The notes beneath the pieces are model-generated. The model was not told the origin of the DNA. It ran no database searches and saw only the letters and a list, made by a program, of their open reading frames with translations. Below, in pieces: positions 45,701-54,669 of a stretch of DNA of 64,000 bases; the stretch's first letter is position 1, and each line of letters opens with the position of its first letter. The DNA comes from Dimorphilus gyrociliatus (taxonomy: Eukaryota > Annelida > Polychaeta > Dinophilidae): NCBI GenBank assembly GCA_904063045.1, contig CAJFCJ010000003.1:1-64000 (forward strand). The letters run 5' to 3'. The translations under genes were made by a program, and so were the position numbers.

Positions 45701-48603
45701 AACTTACAAACATCAATACAAACAAAAAATTAAAGGCAAGGTAGGACTCAGTTAAAGAATTGATCCTAGCCTCCCCTTCAAGGTAGCAGTAAGAGAAGCT
45801 ATACTCAGAAATGACCCTGATGAGTCTTTGCTAAAAGGGGAAGACGAAACCATGGTAGGTCAAAAATTCTTTGGCAATCATTTGAAAACTCAACACATTG
45901 ATCAAAATAAAACATACATTCAACAAAAAAGTTCATTCTTCATAGTTGTACAAAAAGTTCTTACTCTTGCATTCCATCTTGGGATCTCCTGAAACTTTCG
46001 ATGAAAGTTATTCAACTTTTGTCAGAACTCAGATCTTAGTGTCTAGTTCAACATTATGAAAACCTAATCAGAAGTAAGGAGAGTCAAGAGGTTTTGAGGA
46101 ACAGTACAACTTACAAACTTACAAACTTACACTTCACATCTGATCAACAAACAAACATACAAATACAAACAAATACAAATGCAAACATAGATGCATCTAT
46201 ACATTCAAATATCACAGAAAACAATTTTCACCACAAACAATCTAAATTGCAAACAACAATAGACACATACTCAAAAACAAAAAATACTTATCTTAAAACC
46301 TACAAACATCAATACAACAAATCATTTTCATACAAGGTAAGACTAAGTTAACCAACAAAACACATATACCCCAAAAAACATTATAATGTTATTTTCAAAA
46401 CTTACAAACATCAATACAAACAAAAAATTAAAGGCAAGGTAGGACTCAGTTAAAGAATTGATCCTAGCCTCCCCTTCAAGGTAGCAGTAAGAGAAGCTAT
46501 ACTCAGAAATGACCCTGATGAGTCTTTGCTAAAAGGGGAAGACGAAACCATGGTAGGTCAAAAATTCTTTGGCAATCATTTGAAAACTCAACACATTGAT
46601 CAAAATAAAACATACATTCAACAAAAAAGTTCATTCTTCATAGTTGTACAAAAAGTTCTTACTCTTGCATTCCATCTTGGGATCTCCTGAAACTTTCGAT
46701 GAAAGTTATTCAACTTTTGTCAGAACTCAGATCTTAGTGTCTAGTTCAACATTATGAAAACCTAATCAGAAGTAAGGAGAGTCAAGAGGTTTTGAGGAAC
46801 AGTACAACTTACAAACTTACAAACTTACACTTCACATCTGATCAACAAACAAACATACAAATACAAACAAATACAAATGCAAACATAGATGCATCTATAC
46901 ATTCAAATATCACAGAAAACAATTTTCACCACAAACAATCTAAATTGCAAACAACAATAGACACATACTCAAAAACAAAAAATACTTATCTTAAAACCTA
47001 CAAACATCAATACAACAAATCATTTTCATACAAGGTAAGACTAAGTTAACCAACAAAACACATATACCCCAAAAAACATTATAATGTTATTTTCAAAACT
47101 TACAAACATCAATACAAACAAAAAATTAAAGGCAAGGTAGGACTCAGTTAAAGAATTGATCCTAGCCTCCCCTTCAAGGTAGCAGTAAGAGAAGCTATAC
47201 TCAGAAATGACCCTGATGAGTCTTTGCTAAAAGGGGAAGACGAAACCATGGTAGGTCAAAAATTCTTTGGCAATCATTTGAAAACTCAACACATTGATCA
47301 AAATAAAACATACATTCAACAAAAAAGTTCATTCTTCATAGTTGTACAAAAAGTTCTTACTCTTGCATTCCATCTTGGGATCTCCTGAAACTTTCGATGA
47401 AAGTTATTCAACTTTTGTCAGAACTCAGATCTTAGTGTCTAGTTCAACATTATGAAAACCTAATCAGAAGTAAGGAGAGTCAAGAGGTTTTGAGGAACAG
47501 TACAACTTACAAACTTACAAACTTACACTTCACATCTGATCAACAAACAAACATACAAATACAAACAAATACAAATGCAAACATAGATGCATCTATACAT
47601 TCAAATATCACAGAAAACAATTTTCACCACAAACAATCTAAATTGCAAACAACAATAGACACATACTCAAAAACAAAAAATACTTATCTTAAAACCTACA
47701 AACATCAATACAACAAATCATTTTCATACAAGGTAAGACTAAGTTAACCAACAAAACACATATACCCCAAAAAACATTATAATGTTATTTTCAAAACTTA
47801 CAAACATCAATACAAACAAAAAATTAAAGGCAAGGTAGGACTCAGTTAAAGAATTGATCCTAGCCTCCCCTTCAAGGTAGCAGTAAGAGAAGCTATACTC
47901 AGAAATGACCCTGATGAGTCTTTGCTAAAAGGGGAAGACGAAACCATGGTAGGTCAAAAATTCTTTGGCAATCATTTGAAAACTCAACACATTGATCAAA
48001 ATAAAACATACATTCAACAAAAAAGTTCATTCTTCATAGTTGTACAAAAAGTTCTTACTCTTGCATTCCATCTTGGGATCTCCTGAAACTTTCGATGAAA
48101 GTTATTCAACTTTTGTCAGAACTCAGATCTTAGTGTCTAGTTCAACATTATGAAAACCTAATCAGAAGTAAGGAGAGTCAAGAGGTTTTGAGGAACAGTA
48201 CAACTTACAAACTTACAAACTTACACTTCACATCTGATCAACAAACAAACATACAAATACAAACAAATACAAATGCAAACATAGATGCATCTATACATTC
48301 AAATATCACAGAAAACAATTTTCACCACAAACAATCTAAATTGCAAACAACAATAGACACATACTCAAAAACAAAAAATACTTATCTTAAAACCTACAAA
48401 CATCAATACAACAAATCATTTTCATACAAGGTAAGACTAAGTTAACCAACAAAACACATATACCCCAAAAAACATTATAATGTTATTTTCAAAACTTACA
48501 AACATCAATACAAACAAAAAATTAAAGGCAAGGTAGGACTCAGTTAAAGAATTGATCCTAGCCTCCCCTTCAAGGTAGCAGTAAGAGAAGCTATACTCAG
48601 AAA

Positions 48604-48654
48604 TGACCCTGATGAGTCTTTGCTAAAAGGGGAAGACGAAACCATGGTAGGTCA
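48604..48654 (+). ncRNA. Type I hammerhead ribozyme, last of 18, next to the telomere junction
   Basis: Core identical to 9544-9594. Only about 200 bp of conserved 3' tail separate its cleavage site from the telomere block at 48853. This is the arrangement expected for the 3' end of the RNA template used for telomere attachment. Confidence 0.95.
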
Positions 48655-48852
48655 AAAATTCTTTGGCAATCATTTGAAAACTCAACACATTGATCAAAAT
48701 AAAACATACATTCAACAAAAAAGTTCATTCTTCATAGTTGTACAAAAAGTTCTTACTCTTGCATTCCATCTTGGGATCTCCTGAAACTTTCGATGAAAGT
48801 TATTCAACTTTTGTCAGAACTCAGATCTTAGTGTCTAGTTCAACATTATGAA

Positions 48853-48978
48853 AACCCTAACCTAACCCTAACCCTAACCCTAACCTAACCTAACCCTAAC
48901 CCTAACATTACAAAAACCTAACCCTAACCCTAACCCTAACCTAACCCTAACCCTAACCTAACCCTAACCCTAACCCTG
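48853..48978 (+). repeat. Interstitial telomere block with a 626-family tail fragment inside
   Basis: CCCTAA/CCTAA repeats interrupted at about 48906-48916 by ATTACAAAAA. That is the last bases of the 626-bp unit (compare ...CAACATTACAAAAACCTAACCC at 9252-9272). Confidence 0.93.
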
Positions 48979-49044
48979 AACTCAATAGAGCTCCAAGAGC
49001 TCAAGTGAGCTTCAGCAGTTCTTACAACTTAGTCAGACAAAGAA

Positions 49045-49236
49045 ATGGTCCCTACCAAGGAACAGACTGAGGAGGAAGAAGATGATGACAACTATGATGA
49101 TATGGAAGATGGTGAGTATCAATATGAAAGCACTCCAAAAGAGAATAGCAATATTGGAATACAACAAAGACTCCTAATCAAAAGATCAGGTGATGAATTT
49201 GAAGTAGTACCTTCAAAGAAACAAAGAAAAATGTAG
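49045..49236 (+). CDS. Short acidic frame with a basic tail, probably the C-terminus of a lost ORF
   Basis: 63 codons: acidic EEEEDDDNYDDMEDGEY, then SGDEFEVVPSKKQRKM ending in a nuclear-signal-like PSKKQRK. Its position just upstream of a TATA and hammerhead-like motif mirrors the end of the RT ORF (basic tail, stop, TATA, ribozyme). Probably a truncated ORF end rather than a complete gene. Confidence 0.4.
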   Translation: MVPTKEQTEEEEDDDNYDDMEDGEYQYESTPKENSNIGIQQRLLIKRSGDEFEVVPSKKQRKM

Positions 49237-49351
49237 TTAGGTGGCGCTAGTGCAAGGGCAGCCATCTTGTTTTCATGTTTTATATATAAATTTTTTTTTT
49301 TTTGTGGTGATGGTATAAATACTTATGTTTGTGTTCAGTTTAACTTACAAC

Positions 49352-49405
49352 CTGATGAAGCCTCAAGTAGAGGCGAAATATTGTTGTAATATGTTTTAAA
49401 GTTTA
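49352..49405 (+). ncRNA. Hammerhead-like core, probably degenerate
   Basis: CTGATGA at 49352-49358 is followed by A, then stem GCCTC-AAGTA-GAGGC and GAAA, with a possible stem III AUAUU/AAUAU. The extra A before stem II and a G at the expected cleavage position argue against activity. Confidence 0.4.
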
Positions 49406-49728
49406 AAATAAAAAGTTGATGAAAAAGAAAAAATTTAATTGTTATTGAATAAGACTAAGAGTTTGACAGAGCACTGAAGCACCAAGGAGCTCAGACATAG
49501 AGAACTCCTACCTATTGGAAAATTGGTAGAACCCTGGAACACCAACTAACCAGTTCCCAAAACCTGACTAAGACTGGGAGCCCAGATCTATAATCCTGAC
49601 CAAGGAGAACCCCTACCTAACATTGAGTAAAAGTTAGGTATTACACTGGAACACTAGCTAACCAGTTCCCAAAAACATTACCAGAGTTGTGTGAGTGGCC
49701 TAACCCATAACCCTTACCAAACCCTAAC

Positions 49729-49745
49729 CCTAACCCTAACCTAAC
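49729..49745 (+). repeat. Short telomere block
   Basis: CCCTAACCCTAACCTAAC between two copies of the same element tail. Confidence 0.85.
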
Positions 49746-50116
49746 AACCTGATGAAGCCTCAAGTAGAGGCGAAATATTGTTGTAATATGTTTTAAAGTT
49801 TAAAATAAAAAGTTGATGAAAAAGAAAAAATTTAATTGTTATTGAATAAGACTAAGAGTTTGACAGAGCACTGAAGCACCAAGGAGCTCAGACATAGAGA
49901 ACTCCTACCTATTGGAAAATTGGTAGAACCCTGGAACACCAACTAACCAGTTCCCAAAACCTGACTAGAACTGGGAGCCCAGATCTATAATCCTGACCAA
50001 GGAGAACCCCTACCTAACATTGAGTAAAAGTTAGGTATTACACTGGAACACTAGCTAACCAGTTCCCAAAAACATTACCAGAGTTGTGTGAGTGGCCTAA
50101 CCCATAACCCTTACCA
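49746..50116 (+). mobile_element. Second, shorter copy of the 48979-49728 element
   Basis: Starts at AACCTGATGAAGCC directly after telomere repeats and is almost identical to 49347-49728 (one difference near 49966, ACTAGAACTGGG for ACTAAGACTGGG). The hammerhead-like core is at 49749. Ends at a telomere block. Confidence 0.8.
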
Positions 50117-50130
50117 AACCCTAACCTAAC
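50117..50130 (+). repeat. Short telomere block
   Basis: ACCCTAACCTAAC between the previous element tail and the next element. Confidence 0.75.
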
Positions 50131-50478
50131 ACTCAATAACATGTTCTTAGAATCTTTATCAATCAACAATATACCAAGTATCTGTAGAGAACTCCTTTTA
50201 TAAGACTTCTCAAAACTGTCTAGTCTGTTTAAATTTAATGCTAGTGACTCTGATGAGTCCCAGATATATAAATATTGTAGAGAGGGGGACGAAACCACAG
50301 TAGGTCAAGTAGGTAGGAAATAAATTTAAGAAAAAAATTTTTTCTGTTGGAAATTGTTTTAAACGTCGATTTTGGTGTATTTTTTCTGTGACTGCTTTCC
50401 AAAATCAACTGGGACTCTTGAAATGTGAGAATCCTGTTTCTCTTTTTTGATTTAGTCAAAAACAACATTTGCTGACCA
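50131..50478 (+). mobile_element. Oldest-looking hammerhead element remnant
   Basis: About 350 bp with one divergent hammerhead and a tail ending GACCAAAACC|TAACC. The tail (50340-50478) is about 80-85% similar to 54520-54655, which lies within the host gene region. Confidence 0.75.
50245..50307 (+). ncRNA. Type I hammerhead ribozyme, divergent
   Basis: Stem I TGACT/GGTCA (one wobble), CTGATGA at 50250-50256, stem II GTCCC/GGGAC with a long loop, GAA, stem III AC-CACA-GT, cleavage GTA^GG. Core residues are intact, while stem II and loops share nothing with the other families. Confidence 0.85.
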
Positions 50479-50496
50479 AAACCTAACCTAACCCTA
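50479..50496 (+). repeat. Innermost short telomere block
   Basis: AACCTAACCTAACCCTA, the last telomere-like seed before the host genes. Confidence 0.8.
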
Positions 50497-50787
50497 TTTA
50501 AAAGAAATTCTTCAAGTTTTAAAAACAGCTTTATGAAATTTGTTAGAATTCAAAAGCTTTTAGAAAATGAAACTATTACATTTTTAGACATATAGAAATA
50601 TAAAAAAGGACATTTGTTAAGAGATTGTTGAATGGCTTTCAATATATGAAAGAAGGTTTTATACTGTGAAATCATTCATAAATTTTCCCACAGTAAATTG
50701 TAAGACATTAAGATCCGTATAAATTTGAATGTATATAAAGGGAGCAAGCAGATTGGTTTCAATCAAAATATTTTTAAGTTTGAAAGA

Positions 50788-52080
50788 ATGATGTTAAAGA
50801 ATTTACTGCATTGTGTACTGCTGGTTCATTCTGTCTTAGCACAAGTTATTTTCAATGAAGTTGATTTTGGAGGATCAAAAGTTGAAATGATTGCTTTGCC
50901 TGGTTCCTATCCAAGTACTAAAGCACATATTATCTCAGGCGCCAAAGTTAGAAAGTACGCCTTTCTGATTGGTGCAGACTATCAAACTGAAACTATTTTT
51001 AAGAAAAATATTCCATCCTTTCCAAAAACTGAACAATTTTTACTCGTTTTTTATAAAGGTAGGATAATGATATTAATATTATTTAACAATTCTATAAATC
51101 CAAATCATACTTTTCCAAAATCTTTTAGAACAGTCAGATAGTGATACCACTCTTTATGCTGACTTTGTAAAAGAAAATATTTTAGATGCTATTGTTTTCT
51201 CACCCACTCAAAATGATCCAAATCAATTCTCTGACAAAATACCAGAATGGGACAATAAAGTTCTCTACATTTCTAATGGTGCAAATGCATTTTCAAAGTG
51301 TTTTAAACAGGAACCATTCATTCCAAATTATTGGTTTGAGAGGCCTGTTACTTTGTTGACAGCAAATGATTGTCCTGAAGGTATTATTTCATACATTATT
51401 CTACATGCAAATTGATTATTTTATTAACATTCAATGCAGTTGACCCAAATGCGGGTGGGGATCCACATTTCTCCCAAAAGGTTGTTGATTCAAAAACTAG
51501 GAGAATGATGAATATTTGTTATGATATTGTTGGCAAAAGTAGTCAATCAATTAATATTTTGAATGATAATTCTACAAATACAAATGTTCAAGGTGTCCTT
51601 AAAGATGATTATTACATGCATCAGATTATTATTCAATATAAAGGTGGAGTGATTATTGTTGATAATACATTCATTCAAATCAATAATAAAAAAATGAAAT
51701 GGGCCAACCTGGTTAAATACAAAGTTCATTTTGCCACTGTTCATGTTAAGTCAACTGAAGAAATTCAAATTGAAACATTTTATAAAAAATTCAAAATAGT
51801 CACAATTGTCAAAAAAGAGTTTAAATCATACAGTGGCTCATTTCTTAATGTTTACTTTGAAGAATTGAATGTATTTTATGAAAATCTTGGAGGATTAATT
51901 GGAGATATTGGAAAAAAGACATACATTTTCAATGATGAAATCCAAGTAAATTCAAATAATGTTAGAGTTGATAATATTGAAATTGAATCAACTGTTACAA
52001 GAAGATGGCTGAATGAGTGTTATCTCCTTCCAATAGCAGAACTAATACATCCTAAAACAATATCAGATTATATTCACTAA
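50788..52080 (+). CDS. Secreted protein with ITIH C-terminal-like domain, 3 exons
   Basis: TATATAAAG lies at 50732. Exons 50788-51058, 51129-51380 and 51440-52080 join in frame (both introns phase 1, 70 and 59 bp) to give 387 aa. The protein begins with a signal peptide (MMLKNLLHCVLLVHSVLAQ). Exon 3 starts DPNAGGDPHFSQKV, continues NICYDIVG..., QGVLKDDYYMHQI, SGSFLNVYF and GGLIGDIG, and ends with a Cys followed by LIHPKTISDY. This order matches the C-terminal domain of inter-alpha-trypsin inhibitor heavy chains, which are extracellular matrix-binding proteins. No VWA domain is present. Paralogous to 61521-62823 with identical intron positions. Confidence 0.85.
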
Positions 52081-52289
52081 TCAAAATTCTTAGCCAAGCA
52101 GCAAAATCTACTGACTACACACCAAGGAATAATGAAAAAATTTAATCTATTTGACAGACTTAGGATTGTAATTGGGTAAAGATAATCAAAAAAACTTTTT
52201 TCTCATGTTATTATTGGTGTTTATTGTTAATAAATGTAGATTTAATTATTAATTCCAAGTCTTAGATCTCTTTATCATTTATTTTTACA

Positions 52290-52830
52290 GACCATTGTGT
52301 ACCATTTTTTGTGGGGTGCCACATACATTGATTTGGGTTCAGTTTAAGGCTCCCTACTGGCCAATCAATGGGCTTGATTTCATTCCTTTCAAAGGCCCTT
52401 TTTGTTTTTTTCAGGTCCACTTAGCAAGAATCTAGCCTCATCAGAAAAAATAACTTTTGACCAGTCTATATTCTTCCTAACAATTTTTAGACAATAATCT
52501 TTTCTTCTTTTGCAATCATTAGAGGTGAGATTTGTTCTTTATCTGATTCTTTTTTACTTGAAATATTGTCTATTCAGCTCCCTCTGAATGATTCTAACTC
52601 TTACATCTAGTTATAATTCTTTTGATGTCTTTTCGTTATAGTCTTTAACTTTTTGATGGTCCTTTTCACCATGGCTATATCTGTCCAAAAACCTCTTTGG
52701 TCCACCTCTATTGTCTTGCTCTAGCTGCTTATACTTCATGATATTGCTGATTGTTGATGGTGGCATTTCCAAAACTCTTGCTGTTGCCCTTAATTTCCCT
52801 ATTTATTTATTTTTTTTACTACGAGATCCC
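52290..52830 (-). pseudogene. Tc1/mariner transposase remnant
   Basis: The minus strand encodes, with stops and frameshifts, an HTH-like RATARVLEMPPSTISNIM (about 52740-52800), the catalytic DWSKVIFSDEARFL (about 52429-52466) and a decayed DWP..S..LNPNQ block (about 52334-52372), in the order of Tc1 transposases. Inactive. No terminal repeats identified. Confidence 0.8.
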
Positions 52831-53165
52831 CAATATCTTTACTCTACATCATACCTAAAAAAAATACAACAAAAACTATATAATGTAATTAAAATAATCA
52901 CTAAGTAGGAAACTTAAGTTGGAAAAACCAATATGTGCACTCATATTTAGACTTTAGATATAAAGATACTTTAGAAAGACTTTTATTTTGTAGGAATTAG
53001 AATGGTCGAACTTTGGAAAGACTTCTAAAGAGCTAGTTTCAAAATTTGATTGGATTTATTGTTAGAAGGGCTCCTATTTAAGGTTAGCATATATTAATAA
53101 CATAGATATTACACTCAACTTCAGATATATTGAGGTAGACTTGAATCCTCCAAGAGTATGTTTGC

Positions 53166-53396
53166 TCACCCACCCAGTATCATTAAAGTATACAGAGGTT
53201 TAGCTATTCTTGCAAAATGTTTTATAAACTTTCTGTAAGAGCCACAAAAAGCTACAATGCTCCGTAGAGAATTTACAAAAATTGGGGGCATTAACAAGAA
53301 GAATGTGAGCAACAAATTGCTGAATTGGTAAAAAGCAAAGATATTTTCTTTTGAAAACTGTTTGATAATGCTGCTTGTAGGTAAAAGAAATAACAA
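53166..53396 (-). pseudogene. Ty3/gypsy polymerase fragment
   Basis: Minus-strand YRKFIKHFARIAKPLYTL (about 53189-53240) matches the conserved YRRFI..FS.IAKPL region following the gypsy RT. The surrounding sequence has frame breaks; no LTR seen. Confidence 0.65.
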
Positions 53397-53798
53397 TATT
53401 AACTTTTTTAATAGACGATGCCATTATTTTTTAACTATAATTCATAAATGTACAGTTAGATATAATAAAATAGGATAAGCATGAAATATAACAAAAGTTG
53501 TACATTAGTATTCAACATATTCATGTGTTCAGTTTGATTATGGTTTAGGCTTGAAAATAATAAAATAGGGCATTTTTCAAACTTTGAATGAAATCTCCTG
53601 AAAGCAGCAAAGCCAGAAAAACTACACTATAATTGTTTCAAGTCTATAGTATATTGGAAACTATGCACTCTTATGCTAAACTAAAAATACTTTGCTATCT
53701 CTATCAGGTTGAACTTTTAAAAACCAACAAAAGAGTTATGTTTAAATTAGGTTTCCTATAGAAATGTATTAGTGAACTGTATTATGAAATTGAGCAGT

Positions 53799-54292
53799 TT
53801 ATTTTCTGAGTTCAAAAAATCTGGTTACACCACATCTACTTGCACATACTCCAGTCAAGCCTGATGCTCTACAAGCAGCATAACATATGATATTCAAATT
53901 TTTCTCATTTTTCAACTAAAAAAAACACAAACAAAATATAAATAGCCAGGTGAATCTTTTCTAAAATTAAGATTTGACTTACCATTTTCAATTTAGACAA
54001 CAGAATAGATCTTGGTGTATTGCAAGTTGAACCAGCATTTGCTCTACTTCCATCAATTCCAGTCATTACAAACTCACAAATAACAGCTGCTTCAAAACTA
54101 TCCAATTCATCACTCTTTTTTGAATTAAATGTTATTGTTAAAAAGAAAAAGTTGGATTGAAAGAAATTATCAATACTAACACCTCTCTTAACCAGTTCTT
54201 CCCTTCCTCTCTCTCAGCAGATCAAGTACAGAGGAACTTTGGTATACTTGCAGAACCAGTGCAATAACAAAAATCACTGATACAAATTTCAT
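53799..54292 (-). CDS. Small secreted cysteine-rich peptide gene, 3 exons
   Basis: On the minus strand a TATA box (CTATATAAAG, 54362-54371) precedes ATG at 54290-54292, which opens a signal peptide (MKFVSVIFVIALVLQVYQSS) followed by basic RERKGR. Exon 2 (54114-53983) and exon 3 (53915-53799) join in phase 0 with a strong donor ATG|GTAAGT and acceptor TTTTTTTTAG. They give about 80 residues with six Cys, ending CYAACRASGLTGVCASRC and a short tail. The exon 1 donor is unclear (GTTAAG near 54190 gives a frame clash), so the gene may be damaged or have a different junction. It could be a secreted defence-type or other small peptide; family not identified. Confidence 0.5.
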
Positions 54293-54419
54293 ATCTTTAC
54301 TTTGGCAGTTGTGTGAATGATAATTTTTACTAAAATGATAATTTTTACTAAAGACTTTTCTCTTTATATAGATTTATGATTTAAATGAAATAAGATATAC
54401 AATCCACATATTCTGTTAA

Positions 54420-54665
54420 TTGTTGGACTTGTCATATTAAAATTGTTACATCTTATGCAACTCTCCAAGTTTCGAAATTCAACTATTATTTAGAAGAGGA
54501 AAACAATAAAAACCCTTTAATTGTTTTAAATGTCGATTTTGGTGTATTTTTTCTTTGACTGCTTCCCAAAATCGATTGGGCCTCTTGAAAGGTGAGAATT
54601 CTGTTTCTCTCTTTTTATTTAGTAGAAAAAAACCTTTTGCAAACCCTAATCAAGATTAGGTATTT
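54420..54665 (+). repeat. Dispersed repeat remnant related to 26310-26405 and 50340-50478
   Basis: The left part (54425-54520) is an inverted match to 26310-26405. The right part (54520-54655, GTCGATTTTGGTGTATTTTT...) matches the tail of the 50131 element, ending AACCCTAATC. It may be a copy of that element's 3' end moved into the host region. Confidence 0.7.
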
Positions 54666-54669
54666 AACG

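Larger units (their letters stand above)
14719..48852 (+). mobile_element. 34-kb terminon-like telomeric retroelement
   Basis: The stretch is bounded by telomere seeds and has no internal CCCTAA block, so I read it as one insertion unit. It contains satellite, five minus-strand ORFs, a 509-aa ORF, a promoter, a 1610-aa EN-less Penelope-like RT, a second promoter and 18 tandem hammerheads reaching the telomere junction at 48853. Size, mixed gene orientation and 3' hammerhead/telomere junction agree with Terminons. The left limit is uncertain, because the AT-rich satellite also occurs left of 14704. Confidence 0.7.
36588..48852 (+). repeat. Large tandem array of ~698-bp hammerhead units (18 ribozymes)
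   Basis: Two diverged leader units (36588 to about 37680) are followed by 16 nearly identical units of 695-698 bp. Hammerheads start at 36732, 37446, 38142, 38840, 39538, 40235, 40933, 41631, 42327, 43022, 43719, 44417, 45115, 45812, 46510, 47208, 47906 and 48604. Units differ by rare one-base homopolymer changes and one T-to-A at about 42275. Each unit also has a strong 5' splice site ACAAG|GTAAGA and a conserved tail with the hairpin AACTTTC-GAT-GAAAGTT. Cleavage at every ribozyme would release about 698-nt monomers. The 81-85-codon frames in each unit start at TTG and are not credible genes. Confidence 0.95.
48979..49728 (+). mobile_element. 5'-truncated remnant of a third telomeric element family
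   Basis: Contains the end of a protein frame, two TATA-like boxes (about 49279 and 49311), a hammerhead-like core at 49352 and a unique 3' tail that ends at a telomere block. It follows the same plan, ORF end, TATA, ribozyme, tail, CCCTAA, as the RT elements although the sequence is unrelated. Confidence 0.65.

Noticed and set aside
37726-48445. 81-85-codon frames repeated in every 698-bp unit, and 89-codon frames in every 626-bp unit
   Set aside because: They start at TTG, are low-complexity T/N/K-rich, break with single-base changes and do not correspond between unit families; they are by-products of the ribozyme repeat.
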